Source of the DNA: Pieris napi
Lineage: Eukaryota > Arthropoda > Insecta > Lepidoptera > Pieridae
DNA length: 64,000 bases
Direction of reading: 5' to 3'
Assembly (NCBI RefSeq): GCF_905475465.1
Contig: NC_062240.1
Coordinates: 8,695,001-8,759,000 of the forward strand
Part shown: in pieces, positions 1 to 12,586 of the stretch
Layout of the letters: each line of letters starts with the position of its first letter
How positions within the stretch are numbered: position 1 is the first letter of the stretch
Notes under the pieces: model-generated
Told to the model about the DNA's origin: nothing
What the model saw: the letters and a program-made list of their open reading frames with translations, nothing else
Database searches by the model: none
Position numbers and translations under genes: made by a program

Positions 1-148
1 ACAAAACAAGTGAAGTATGCTTGAGCACTTGACTTAAAACCATTCTTATGTACAATCAAGTTTTTGCTCCTTGAATATAATATTCGTTTTGTAGTTCAGT
101 GGTTGACGTTGTAGGTTTTTTTGTGTAAACCTTATTTAAATTAGATTA

Positions 149-444
149 GAATAAAATAAATCAGTGGAGCTAGAACCTGTTTAGGTCTGGGCCTCAGATT
201 TCTGAATCTGTTTCATGATAATTTTTAAATCTAATAGTCAAGTAGGTGATCAGCCTCCACTGACAGATGCCGTCGACTTTTTGGGTCTAAGACATGTCGA
301 TTTCCTCACGATTTTTTCCTTCACAATTCGAGCGAATGTAAATGCGCAGATAGAAAGAAAGTCCATTAGTGCAAAGCCGGGGATCGAACCTACGACCTCA
401 GGGACAAGAGTCGCACGCTGATGCCACTAGGCTAAGACTGCTCC
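149..444 (-). mobile_element. tRNA-derived SINE, family A (Metulj-like), full length
   Basis: Minus-strand copy with a tRNA-like head (GGCTTAGCCTAGTGGCATCAG-type A box, GGTTCGATCCC B box) and the body shared by nine other copies in this window. It is flanked by a perfect 15-bp target duplication, 134-148 and 445-459. 'Metulj' is a name I recall for this kind of lepidopteran SINE; the family assignment is unchecked. Confidence 0.9.
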
Positions 445-517
445 ATTTAAATTAGATTATCAGGGTATTTAAAAGCGTTAAATACAATATTTAAAACTGA
501 AGAATTAATTCAATGCT

Positions 518-615
518 ATTTATATCTTCACGTCTTTTTCGCGAAGGAGTAGGCAGAGACCACGGATCTACATACTCCCTCGCTTAATCCACTTTCATGA
601 CATTCATCATCACTT
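518..615 (+). repeat. Dispersed repeat F, copy 1
   Basis: TTCACGTCTTTTTCGCGAAGGAGTAGGCAGAGACCACGGATC and CCACTTTCATGACATTCA, shared with 33512-33614. Confidence 0.65.
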
Positions 616-690
616 CATCATCTACGATTGCCTTGTAGAAAGAAGCATTCCCTTTCGTATCATTGTCACTACGTTCTCTTTAAACCTACA

Positions 691-830
691 CTGCCCTGCG
701 ATTCTGTAACTCACTTTTCGAACTCATACAGCGGTTTTCGCATCGGCGGTCGGTCTCAAATCAGTCGTGAAGCAGTCATTTTATGATTTGGCATTCTGAA
801 AAGGTGGGAGCTTGTAGTTTATTGTTTATT
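691..830 (+). repeat. Partial MITE, same family as 13643-13818
   Basis: Shares CTGCGATTCTGTAACTCACTTTTCG, CAGCGGTTTTCG and TCAGTCGTGAAGCAGTCATTTTA with the complete copy. The right inverted repeat is absent. Confidence 0.75.
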
Positions 831-1485
831 TATATGTCCGGTATTTCACTTATTGTTATTCATTTACTAGACAATTGTATCGATTTTATATTATAGACAA
901 TAATTATTATTGAAGATTGATGGAAAATGTGTAAAATTGTTATAAACATTTCCATATTTTCTTAATAAATTGATATTAATCGATAAAACATCACTAGCGT
1001 TATCGCATCATCGATTAAAACATTTTGATTAGCTTTCAACTTACGTGCGTCACCTCGACTAAACGTCTTAACCACCGTATGAGTTTAAAACCTGACATTC
1101 CTGTTTAATAAATTAAATATAAATGTAGACGTAATGCCACCCTGGTCAAGTGACTGTGCATGATTGTATCGATAACATCTGAGATTCATCGATGTCTGTA
1201 ATGGACACTCGACATCCCTATTCAAGAGTTATGACGAAAATATAATGAATTGTGACTTTTAATGTTCCGAATAGATGATGTTCTAATGGAATATAGATAA
1301 TCGAATTGTTTAAATGCTTTTAATTATTTCGATGTTTGAGATGTCAGAAACGAATTGTAAGGTCTATCGTCTCTTTGATTATGTATTCTTGTCTTAATCT
1401 TTGAAAAAAGGAGGTTTAATTTTATTTATTTTCTCTTCTGTGGACCGATCTGCATTAGGCACCTTTCAAAAATTAGACTACGATA

Positions 1486-1660
1486 TCTAATATATAAAAC
1501 TCTCGTGTTACAATGTTCGTTCCCATACTCCTCCGAAACGGCTCGACCGTTTCTTATAAATTGTTGTATGCATATTTAGTAAGTCGGATAGTCGGCTACT
1601 ATCTATTTGTAAAACCCCTAAGTGATAAGGGGTTTAGATTTTTTTTTTGTTTTTCTATTT
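1486..1660 (+). mobile_element. Helitron of the same family, 5' part
   Basis: Starts ATATCTAATATATAAAACTCTCGTG and shares CTCCGAAACGGCTCGACCG with the complete copy at 31433. The 3' half and hairpin are missing. Confidence 0.75.
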
Positions 1661-1681
1661 TTTTCCTAGATGGTTTATGGC

Positions 1682-1905
1682 TATCTAAATCTAATACGCA
1701 AGTAGGTGATCAGCCTCCACACAGTGGCTGACACACGCCGTCGACTTTTTGGGTCTAAGAAATGTCGGTTTCCTCACGATGTTTCCTTCACCGTGCGAGC
1801 AAATGTTAGACATAGAAAGAAAGTCCATTGGTTCCCAGACGAGGATCGAACCAACGACCTCAGGTATGAGAGACACACGCTGAAGCCACTAGGCGGACAC
1901 TGCTC
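1682..1905 (-). mobile_element. SINE family A, tail-truncated
   Basis: Minus-strand copy carrying the head and middle. Its 3' tail is cut where it abuts the Helitron piece ending near 1660, so one of the two has interrupted or truncated the other. Confidence 0.85.
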
Positions 1906-2186
1906 ATCTACATTACATACATTTCTTAAATAAGTAAAACGTGTAAGGCTAAATTAAAATGCGGCTCGGTCGTATTTCACTCATTAGAGTCAAGTGAAAA
2001 CGGAACAATATTGTTGATTTGCCGGTGACCGAATTGTGAAAATAATTAGTGCTTTTAAATACTCATTTGACATAGCTATAAATATTTATTGGTTATTGTT
2101 CAGTTATGGTTTGTATTAGTATGGATAAGACTTATTAATTTCCATAAATAGAAGAATGCAATATCTATTTAAACAATTTAACCAGG

Positions 2187-2296
2187 CGCTTAAGCCTTTT
2201 TAGATCTGGGACTCAGATTTCGGTTGCTGTTTCATTTGTCAATCTAAAAGGCAAGTAGGTGTGCCTTCTGTGTCTGACACACGCCGTCAACTTTAA
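2187..2296 (-). mobile_element. SINE family A, tail fragment
   Basis: Only the 3' half remains (the CTGAGTCCCAGATCT-like tail and GACGGCGTGTGTCAG). The tRNA-like head is missing. Confidence 0.7.
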
Positions 2297-2581
2297 ACAT
2301 TTATTTTTACTTAACTGTCATATATATTATATAAAAGAGCTTGTAACATATACCGTAGATATAAAATTGTGTATGTAAACTTCAATAGATACATTTAAAA
2401 AATCTACAAACTAGATACATAAGTAAATCAAAATTTAGGATTAATTTAGTTCTCCGAATAAGTTTCCTCATCTGCTCTTCTACAATAGATATAATTCAAA
2501 ATGATTCCGCTTCCTGCCTGATTCTGCTAGTAAGTGGACCATAGTGTATCAAAACTGTCATTAAAAAAGGGTGCGTGTACT

Positions 2582-2860
2582 TATGTACGCGCGTAAGAAG
2601 TTATACTTCTTTGGCATTATTAAAAATAGTTTTTGATTGCATGCAAATAATTAATTACAATTAAATAATCAAAGACTGGAAAAGGAGTCATTATAGTCAA
2701 TAAAGTTCAGTTTACATTTGAAAAATTAAATAAACAAATATTTATTACTATTCTCTTACGTTAAGTGTGTTTTTAAATTATGTCCAATGCCGTAGCATCT
2801 TCCGTGGGCAACTTCATTATGTTAATTTTGTGTAACGGTGCGCGCGCTTCGTAATTCAAC
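2582..2860 (+). repeat. Dispersed palindrome-ended repeat, copy 1 (right end missing)
   Basis: Starts CGCGCGTAAGAAGTTATACTTCTTTGGC and matches 8690-8980 almost base for base, through ATGTCCAATGCCGTAGCATC to GGTGCGCGCGC. It then diverges, lacking the right terminus that copy 2 has. Confidence 0.85.
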
Positions 2861-4429
2861 AAAGCACCTACAAGTTTTATTCTTCTCAGCACCTTGATCT
2901 TGTAGTAACACCTACAATCTTCGGCTAAAAATCAGTACGATGACGCGATACCCTGAAACGCGCTATACTAACAAAGTTATTCCGACTACAGGTATATACA
3001 ATTTCTTGCCCATAGCGATTGGGGCCTTCAGGCCAGCCAGACTGATTGAGGATTCTCCCTTTCAGTCGGAGGAGTTGCTGTTGCTGAAAGGAGAAAGTCC
3101 TGTTCCTTGTTGTTAATCAAGATCATAAGCTTCCTTCTAAACCATGATTCGCGCGACGCTTTTGTCCATGTCCCAGGCCATTCTAGAAATGTCTATATTT
3201 TTAATTATCTGGAATATCTCCTACATTCTTTCGTCCTTGCATTATTAAGCCTATTAAAACGCAGTCGACACATTCTTAATAACCTAACACAAAATAACAT
3301 TAATATTTTATGAGCTTGCTAATAAAAGTTTATGTAATTAGTTTATAATTATTAATGTTAATTGATTTTAATTCCGGGATTGAACCCGGCCCTAAAATTA
3401 TACTAGCGTATGTGTTTTATACTACTTAAAACCTGGTTCAATTCAATGCGTTTGTTTTACACTTGCAAGTTTTGAATCACTTCACCCTCAATAGATGGAG
3501 CTGTAATTAATAACAGAAAATTGTTTTTCTAAGCTATTAACAAAATTTACCAATCATTTGTTACGATACGATATTTAAGAAATCACACCATTTTGTTAGT
3601 CAAGTAGACTTCATTATAAATTAAATTATCATGTAATTTCAGTTATAACCTATATTATTAGTTTTCCGCTGAGTGTTTTTGTGCTATTAATGTTTAATTG
3701 TATCGCAGTTCTGCTGGCTTTCCTTAATATATATAATAAGGATAAAAACTTCGAATATCAAGTAGTTAAAGCATGAAGCTAGATCTTTTACGCTGCTTAT
3801 AAATTTTTTATTTCTTTATTTTTACTGAAGAAATACATATATATCAAGTATATAAGATAACTTTCTTTTTAATATATAGTCAGAGATTAACCGAATGTTT
3901 TTTACGTTATTTAACTTCTGTTTATATAGGTAATAAAGTTTCTTAGAGGTTAACGCACATGGATTGCATACCAGGTCCTGGGTACGATGTCTCTCAACAA
4001 TAATTGTGCGCGATAGGTATAAAATTGCATCATTTGAAAACAAATGATCAATGGTACTTACTACTCACTAATGTCTGACCCATGACTAATTCTCAATAGC
4101 TTCTTATAGTGAGTTTCCTCTATATGTGTGTATAAAATTTATTAAATCCGTTAGTAACAAATGAGTCAGAAAATACGACAAAGTATAAAATTAGCCTAAT
4201 TTGTTTTGTTCCCATGGTTCTGCGTTTCGGCTTGTCAGGAATTTTAGCGCTCAATACCATTTAGTTCCCACACCTACTACCTACCGCGATATTCATAATT
4301 AATTAAGATTGAAATGGTAATTGAGTACAAATTAAAATTGATAACAAAAAATGTAAAGGCATAAATAGAAAAATAATAAAAAAGGAGTCCTAATTGACAA
4401 AGGGTTATAGATAAAAAATAAAAAATCAC
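2861..4429. other. Gene-free stretch
   Basis: Contains a hairpin-forming segment at 3045-3100 (CTCCCTTTCAG .. CTGAAAGGAG) and a lone GGGTTCAATCCC-like B box on the minus strand at about 3373-3390, probably a SINE remnant. Otherwise AT-rich unique sequence. Confidence 0.6.
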
Positions 4430-4500
4430 TGCACTGCCCGGGAATCGAACCCGGGTCGCAAGAATGGGAATCTTGCATGATACCACTACACCAGCAGTGC
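4430..4500 (-). tRNA. tRNA-Gly (anticodon CCC)
   Basis: On the minus strand the 71 bases fold as a complete cloverleaf: 7-bp acceptor stem GCACTGC/GCAGTGC with discriminator A, A box TGGTGTAGTGG, anticodon loop TTCCCAT (CCC), and B box GGGTTCGATTCCC. The body is nearly identical to animal tRNA-Gly-CCC. A T-run about 5 bases downstream (4418-4425) is a good Pol III terminator. No intron. Unlike the SINE heads nearby, all stems pair, so it looks functional. Confidence 0.95.
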
Positions 4501-5033
4501 TTACTGTATATCAGTGAAAATGCAGTATAATTACATTTTCTAGAGTAATTTTTCAGTAATACTTTTGTGATCCATTGCTCTTACTTAAAAATTTATAATT
4601 ATTAATATTAATTTAAAATATAATTTTTGATAGTTTCCTTCTAATTTTTATTATACTTTTTTTTTCAATATAACATAAACAATCAACACCTACACAGAAC
4701 ACAAAGCCAGTGTAAACACATCGGCGCGCGCAATAAAAACGCTGTAAAATTTTGATGTTTCTATTCAACATCGCCTTTCTCTCTTCCACATATCGCAGAT
4801 CTTATTTGCATCTCACTCAACCAGAATAGCCGAGATTATTATCAATGCACTTTACACAAAGCAGAAGTCTCGAAGTGAGCAGACATTAATGATATTTTGA
4901 AAGTAAATTGTGTAGGTTAGTGGCTGATAAGATTTAAATGAGGTGTCAAGTAAAATTGATAAACGGATTTCATCTAAACTTTAGTGAAATAAACACTTGT
5001 ATGATAAGCACATAATTTTACAAATATATATAT

Positions 5034-5258
5034 ATACAAGCTGACCCGGCAAACGTTTGTTTTGCCATGTATATTATATCTAGGAAACATTTTTTTTGTT
5101 TAATAAAAATAACTATCTACAATAATAAAAAATAGGGGTTCATGGTAGAGGGGAGAAAATTAAGGGTTGTATGTATTTTTGTATGCTGTATCAATAAAAA
5201 AAAGTTATCCAAAAAATAAAAAACAATTATTTTGGTGTGGACACCCCTCATGGGCATA
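5034..5258 (-). mobile_element. Helitron of the same family, 3' part
   Basis: Minus strand. It keeps the 3' hairpin (GGCAAA..TTTGCC, seen at 5048-5072) and CCGGGTCAGCTTG in place of the terminal CTAG. It also shares the AGGGTTGTATGTATTTTTGTATG interior. The 5' TC end is absent. Confidence 0.75.
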
Positions 5259-5769
5259 TTCGTCACGGACATATTCCCCAAACAATACTTAAATTACTTA
5301 CGACGAAAATCGTTTCGCTGATAAATTCAAATATCGAATTAAAAACACAAAATATACCAAATTGCTTAATTAAAAGTTAAGGCCCATAACCGTAGGGGCC
5401 ATAATTATGTGGCAAAAGTGACCTGGACGTAATGACCTTATCTTTACGAATATCGACGGAATGTAGGCTGAATTTAATATAATTTCTTATTTAATGGATC
5501 GCTAATAGCCTCAAATGGGCGCCTAAAATGGTAACACAGATATTATCAATTTTATGATTTGTAAACATGTGTTTTTAATATCATAATTATGGTATTCGTT
5601 TATTGGTTTTTTAGTGGAGCTATTTTTAAACAGGGTCAAGAAGCTATCTGATGATAAGTTTTTTTTAACCTATTGCATAGATTTTATCGCGGGCTTTGAG
5701 CGTGGCGGCCGAATCAAAAAATTTCGTAACGAAAATAAAAACCTAACACACGATGACGTAATATAGGTT

Positions 5770-5955
5770 AAAGCGTCAGAGCGGGTCAGAATGCATACTG
5801 CGTCTCACATCGGTCTGGCGTGATCGGTGATGAAGGGCAGGTGCGTTAGAGTGGGACAGAACGCATACTACGTATTCACATCTCTCTGACGAGATCGGTG
5901 ACGCGGCCGGTGCAGCCGGTACGCGTTAGAGTGAGACAGACTAGGCGTGTTAGTC
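5770..5955 (+). repeat. Imperfect GC-rich direct repeats
   Basis: GCGT(C/T)AGAG(C/T)GGG(T/A)CAGAA occurs near 5774 and 5843, and GCGTTAGAGTGAGACAG near 5923, with GCATACT(G/A)CGT and GATCGGTGA repeated between them. Clearly more GC-rich than its surroundings; likely a transposon remnant. Confidence 0.6.
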
Positions 5956-5959
5956 TGGA

Positions 5960-8456
5960 AAAAATAATATTATTCGTAGATAATGTTTTATATTTAACAA
6001 CCGGCTAACTTTCTTCTCTGTGCTGCCCGGTAGAAGTCACTTAACTTACCTTCAGAACTGTAAAACGGTTAATAATTTAAATTGATTTTAACGAAAGATA
6101 TTAATTACCCATTACCCAATTTACCCATTAGGTTTACGATAGCCATTATAAAAAGTATATAATAATAACTATAATCATAACTTACTTAACACCGGCTTGT
6201 ATAAAATATCCTCCATTCTATATACGGAAAAAATGTTAGCAGGATTCTGTACTTTAAAATATTCAGGCGATTTATAAAAAGCGATATTTTATCACCCCGT
6301 AAAAGCTTCATTGTGAAATCATATTAAATTACTCATCAGCGTTATTAAGCTTAAAAAGATTATTCATTTCAGTAGATTTTCTCCGTGAATCACAAAACAC
6401 CTTGAAAGTTGTATATACTGTATTTTCCTTAAAAAAAACAGTTTTCAACTTTTTATTAAAAACATAATTTAATCATCAATCTTGTGCAGTTTAAAGGACG
6501 TCAACGCACTTGCGAGCTTCTTGGGAGTGTGAGTGTCCATGCGGTATCACTTAAAATCTTGTGGGCTTCTTTCCCGATTGCGTTTGTACTGTGAAATAGT
6601 TTCTGACATTTTCTATGGACATTTGACACGTAGTTACACCGTTGCATATATGCACGGGACAGCTATAGGTAGTTATTAAAAATGCATTTCATTTTTACAA
6701 AAAAGTGCTAAGTACGTCTATTACTTAAGGTAATGTTTAGTTACCTGTACCTAAATATACCATTTCCACAAAGTACACGAACCTAAATACAATCTCGCAA
6801 ATAAATTAAATATTATAATTAATATTCAATACAAAGTGAGGCATCGTAAAACGTGAACCTCGGTAAGGCCATTGTCTTGTTGAAGTCAAGGTATTGATAC
6901 ACAAAATATAAAACGCGTCGAAACAACGATGTTAGCACCGCATTCCAAAAGGCAGATGACGCAGCGATCTCCCATCACAACTCGAAAATTAAATAAAAAT
7001 TAATTACATAAACGCAAACTCGAACTGTCAATTACCCAATAATCTTGTAATCGCGCCCAAATTAATAGTTACCTCTTAAAATCATTCTCACGGGTGGATA
7101 GCCATTTTTAATAACGTCTCTCGAGGGATTGACACGTCAATATGCTGGAATACAGACTACAATAAATTTTATTTATAGGAGTTTAGACTCTATGCCAGTG
7201 TGTTAAGGCTTAACGCGTATACAGAGTTAACTTTGCAAGATCCTTGATAGCATCGAAAGGTTTCCGTGTGACCGCGTCTCGTCATCTTGAGACAAAATGA
7301 TTTTGACACGTCATAAGGTAATTATTTGCGTATCATTGATGCTGGCCCACAGTGATCAAACAACTTTCGGTAAACTATGATGTTTTGATTGATATTGATG
7401 ACTTATTCTTTTTCTTAATGGATTGACGGTGATTGAATCTGTGGTTAATGTTTTTTTTTAATAAAGAGTAGAATTTAGATAATAGTTGACTGAGATATAC
7501 GAAGTACGATTATATAATTGAATTTTAATTCCATTTTTTTTTTCAATTTATTTGCGATATATAGCAATTGCGATAGATCGAGGTTTAAGTTCTGATTTCA
7601 TTAATGTATGTAGAATGAATTTAACAACATAATTAAAATCATGTGATTTTTATTTTACAATTGAAATCGGAAATCAATAATATTTGCAAAAGTATGTTAA
7701 TAATACGTGGACCCGCCCCTTCACGCCCATCGCGCCCCGCCATCAAATTTCCCGCTTTTTTAATTTCAAATTCCGAACTGTCAAAATCTAAATACTTCAA
7801 CGTCGAAACATTCCGCGCCAGATTCAAGTGGGAGCTTATTTCGAAATTCGAAGGCACTCCATTTCTTTTTTTGTCGATGACAGACAGTAAAATAATTTTC
7901 TGTCTGGATTTTTTCTATTTTGGCATCCTGGAAATATGTTAACGTTATGCTATGAATTCTCATTCTAGAGATTTTTCATGATTTATAGTTAAAGAAATAT
8001 CTAGAAAAATGTCGGCTACTTATACGAGTATTTATACAAGATATTTTGAAGGGTTATCTTTTGTTTTCCAAAAACGAGGTTTGTCATAGAACATCTGATC
8101 ACTGAAGATTTCATGTCTCGTAATTGGGGTACTAGATGCATTAGTTTCATTGTTTTATTGGTAGAAGCTTTGTGGCTACATTGCGCCTGCCAGAGAAACT
8201 CGAAGGCGGGAACCATGACCTTGCTAATTAAATACATAAGATAATAATTATTTAAAACCTAATGTGCTAGCAGCCTCATTTAAAGTTCGCGTTAATAATA
8301 TATGGCTTACTCATGCAGGAAAAAGTCAAATTGTTAAAGATGACGTTATACTTCGTCGTGTAGGTACATGGTACAATAGAATCACCACAATAGGAGCTAA
8401 TTATACCACAAACTTTTATATTATACTAGACGGATCTCACCTGGTGGTCGTAAAAT
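5960..8456. other. Gene-free stretch
   Basis: AT-rich unique sequence. A short GC-rich patch at 7708-7760 (CCCGCCCCTTCACGCCC) stands out and is open on both strands, but without domain content. Confidence 0.6.
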
Positions 8457-8545
8457 GTCTGTACTAATATTATTAAGAGGAAAGATTTGTAAATTGTTGT
8501 ACATAATTATGTATGTAATGATTAAATCCAAAAACCCTAATATAA
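8457..8545 (+). mobile_element. Fragment resembling the 5' end of another Helitron family
   Basis: TCTGTACTAATATTATTAAGAGGAAAGATTTG-type start, a motif I associate with lepidopteran Helitrons. Too short to prove. Confidence 0.4.
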
Positions 8546-8689
8546 TCCCAAATATAGACTATAACTTATATTTAAAAAATAAATATTAGAAACACTAAGT
8601 TTTCGAATTCAGTTGATCGAACATTAATATCGCTAAAATGAGGTGCTTTAATTAGCAAAATCGGTGTCAGTCTTACAATATCATTTTGG

Positions 8690-9031
8690 TACGCGCGTAA
8701 GAAGTTATACTTCTTTGGCATTATTAAAAAAGTTTTTGATTGCATGCAAATAATTAATTACAATTAAATAATCAAAGACTGGAAAAGGAGTAATTATAGC
8801 CAATAAAGTTCAGTTTCCATTTGAAAAATTAAATAAATAAATATTTATTCTCTTACATTAAGTGCAACATAAATTCTACTATTATTCGAATGTTGTTTTT
8901 AAATTATGTCCAATGCCGTAGCATCTTCCGTGGGCAACTTCATTCTGTTAATTTTGTGTCACGGTGCGCGCGCATCGTAAAATTTCACTCTCATCAATTT
9001 TTCATAACGCGCCTAAAGAAGTATAACTTCA
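8690..9031 (+). mobile_element. Dispersed palindrome-ended element, copy 2 (MITE-like)
   Basis: The left end has GAAGTTATACTTCTTTGGC and the right end has the inverse (GCGCCTAAAGAAGTATAACTTC), giving about 19-bp terminal inverted repeats. The interior has no open frame. Copy 1 lies at 2582-2860. Compared with copy 1 it has a 34-bp insertion near 8863. Confidence 0.75.
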
Positions 9032-9756
9032 AAAAAATATGATGCAACCTTTAGGGTAGGTAATGAATAGATACTAATTAAAAATAGAATAAGATTTTTT
9101 CCTTTTAGTTGAGTTAATCGTAAATATTTTTTTCTGACAATATATTTTCTTACCGATAAATGTTGTCAAAGTCACCCATCATCATATATATACCGGTGTA
9201 CATGTGTCTTTTATTCTCGCATATTCACAATAAAAAATATCAACGCGCTAAAATATATAACATAAAAATGCTTTGAAATAATCCTTAAAAAAAGTACTTT
9301 TGTAATAGCTTCATCAATCAATATTAGATGAAAATATTTAATGATAAATTAGAAGATTTTATCAATAACTGTTGACAAATCGACATTATCTTTATAAATG
9401 ATAAATTATTGTATAGTTTGCATGAGATTTAGTTGTTATATACTTTTTATTGTTCTTGTACGGGCCAAGGATGTATATTTGGCTCACTTAGTATTACTTA
9501 AATATAGCTCATTACTTAAATGGTTGGAGTAAGGCCACAAGAATATAGCCAGACGCAGGCACTCTCTTCCATCTTTTTATTTAGTACTTAGGTTTTTATT
9601 GCGGACAAGCAAACAATTTCTATGGGGTAGCATACCAAAACGTTCCGTATTTTGGTACTACTAAAAGGTAGGCTAAGTAAAGAAAAACTTTTTACTTTAA
9701 AAATTGGTTAAATTATCTTTTTTAAATGTTTTTGGTACACGATAGACTGAGCTTGG

Positions 9757-9880
9757 TTTTATTTATTTATTAACACTTCGTTGCAGAAACATAATACAGT
9801 TGACATAATTAAATGAAAAGGTGGGCAACTGGCGGACTTATCGCTTTTGAGCGATCTCTTCCAGGCAACCACCGTGAAAA
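9757..9880 (-). repeat. Dispersed repeat E, inverse copy
   Basis: Minus strand carries GCCTGGAAGAGATCGCTC, GTTGCCCACCTTTTCATTTAATTATGTCAACTG and the TAATAAATAAATAAA tail, matching 25594-25725. Confidence 0.75.
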
Positions 9881-12346
9881 AACAATGAGTAAATTCGATA
9901 AGGTATAAAGCAAGAAGTGCAAAAATACATAATTCATATAGTTATTTAGACAAAACTAAAACAGGAACAAAAACTAAACTGAAAATTTTAAAAGCTTGCC
10001 TATGCCCAGGTTAACAGTAAAACTAAGGTTATATCAAACACTGATAAATATAATGTCCTATTCCTATTTTATTTTCCTATATTTATATATTTATAGGCAA
10101 CATAAATAAACCATAATAGTCGATGATGCACTCGGTGGCTTTAATAACGAAATTCAATCAATTAAATCGACTACAAATTGATCGTATCAATGACAAATTA
10201 TCTAGAGGCTGGCTGATCGGGATCTAGTATGTAATCTGGAACATTACGGAAATGTATTAATGTATTAGTTATATATAGCGTGAAACTATGTATTTTTAAT
10301 GTAAAACTAACAAACTGTGCACAGCGATAGATGGTGCTTAATAAAATCACAAACGTTTTTCAAAATACGCAAATCTCAAATTATAATGAGGAAACAGACT
10401 ATATTTATTTTAAAATAAAAGTCCAGTCGTGCGATACACATTGGTGTTTCTTGTAAGGTGTTTGTTCAAAACTCTGCTTATTTATAGATTATGGATTTGA
10501 ATGCAAATGCAGTGATAGCCTAGTGGTATCAGCTCTCTCAGCTCTCGACTCTCATTCCTGAGGTCGTAGGTTCGACCCCCGGATGTGCACCAATGGATTC
10601 TCTCTATGTGCGGATTTAATATTCGCTCGATAGGTGAAGAAAAACATCGTAAGGAAACCGGCTTGCCTTAGACCAAATTGCCAAACAGTAGACGGTGTGT
10701 GTCAGTCACAGTAGGCGGATCACCTACTTGGCCATTAGATTGATAAATGTTCATGAAAACGTTATAGATTGAGTGATCAATACTGTAATAGGACATACAT
10801 AGCCAAAAAGTTTTGATACATCGGTTATAATAATCCGATACAATTCTAATTGCAAATAAAACCTTAAATTGTACAAATTAATTAGTTCAATTTACTTTAC
10901 AAACTGTTTTATTTATGTTGATTGGTTACAAGATTTATAATATCTTTATAATTGCTAAAGACACTTGTCCAATGTCCATCCAAGGATTTGAGTGACATGG
11001 TACTATTACCATGAACTAACTTTTCGTAGTACAATGATAGCCTTTAAAACTATTTAGGTGCCATAGCGTTCGATTTCCGGTGAAAAATCATTGTGTAAAT
11101 TTTCTAACGTTTTTGCTGTCTAAAATTAGCCGGTTCTTGGACATGCCTTCAAGAATGTTACTTACACCCTCACCTTTCAAGATACGCTAGATTGATTCTT
11201 CCGCAAGAGAGCAATAGAGGTGCTATTACAGCAATTTAAGTAAACAGTTGGGTTAATTATTTACACTAAAAAGTGTATGTAGTACCTACACTAAAAACGA
11301 TTCGGGATTTAATTTGTTTCTTTCATATAGTGTAAAACACAGCAAATTTATGATCTGCCCATACAAACTGAATGCAGTTTATCAAGATGGGTAAATGCTC
11401 GCAATTAGTTGATGTGAAATGTCGCATACACTTGCTAACGAGATCCCGACTGAGCTAAGCTAAGGTACGGACACTATTAGCCACACTGTATTATAATGCG
11501 TTTTCGGGTCGACGTTCACTGAAAGTTAGGAACGTCAGTTAAAATATGTTATGTCCACATTAAGATTGATGCTCTGACTTTAACAAGAAGCAAATTTTAA
11601 GCCTGTAATCTACAAGATTGTAATACAAATCACATCTCAAATCTTTCAAAAAAAATTCTTGAAGTTTTCAGTTTTGTTACTACTTAAGACTTGATTGTGT
11701 GATACAAAATACCAACTCAAATGTTTATCTGTGGTTAGAAAAGCACTCGAAACATCGAGTTACTTAAAAACTACTATAAATTCAATATAATATTCGCTAC
11801 GGAACCTGCACAATTTTTTTTAATTTTTTTTAATTCAGGTTACTGATTTTTAAATTCGGTTAATTCGTCTCTATTTTGGTACCTATAAATTAATATAGTA
11901 TATGCATATCTCAAAATATAAAATGCCACTGAAGGTTCTGGCATAGCCGGTTCGAAACAGCCGCGTGTTTAACGCTGTGTGAGCGCTAACGCTAAGATAT
12001 CGCATTCGACCCTTCGCTGATTTATGACCCTTTTATATGGGCCCCTAAAGTTTTCTAATTGCGTTTGTGTACGACGTCATCTCAACAATCTTTTGTATAA
12101 TTAGCGCGGCCGTATGAGAAATCTGTGTTCATGAGAACACCATAACCATATGGGAACTAGCGATACTTTGTATAATTTTTCTCTTAGCTTAGCCTTAAGT
12201 AGTATTTAGAAACAAAAGTAGATTAAAAGTAAATTTTAAACTAGTACATATATAATTGTATTGTTGCTAGAAATGTTAGTAATTTCATCTGCTGATTTTT
12301 TTTGCACAGACTCTTCAGTTCATTATAGATTAAGTCACGTAAGTGA
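9881..12346. other. Gene-free stretch with one SINE
   Basis: Apart from the SINE at 10509, I see AT-rich sequence with no coding signal. 11930-12130 is of more balanced composition, nature unknown. Confidence 0.6.
10509..10765 (+). mobile_element. SINE family A
   Basis: Head AGCCTAGTGGTATCAG and B box GGTTCGACCCC, then the shared body through GATCACCTACTTGGCC. It has a small internal duplication in the anticodon region (AGCTCTCTCAGCTCTCG) and an insertion beside the GTAGACGGTGTGTG motif. Confidence 0.85.
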
Positions 12347-12586
12347 GTCAGTGTTCAGCGATACAACGATTATAGCGGTCATGCAATTTTTCGATAGCAT
12401 TTTTTTAGTACAATTTGTTTTTGGCCTCAAAAAAGGCTTCAATTTTGGCGTTTACCTCTTCATCAGCGGAAAATTTCTACCCAGCGAGCATTCTTTTGAG
12501 GTCTGAGAAGAAGAAAAATTCGCTGGGAGTGAAATCTGGAGAATACGTTGGATGCGGAAACAATTCGAAGCCCAATTTTGCCATCG
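12347..12586 (-). pseudogene. mariner transposase C-terminal relic
   Basis: The minus strand in one frame reads FPHPTYSPDFTPSEFFFFSDLKRMLAG, then a TAG, then KFSADEEVNAKIEAFFEAKNKLY, a TAA, and AIEKLHDRYNRCIAEH before TGA. This is the C-terminal third of a mariner-family transposase, with the third catalytic Asp in YSPDF. Two internal stops and the missing N-terminus make it dead. I did not find its inverted terminal repeats. Confidence 0.9.
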
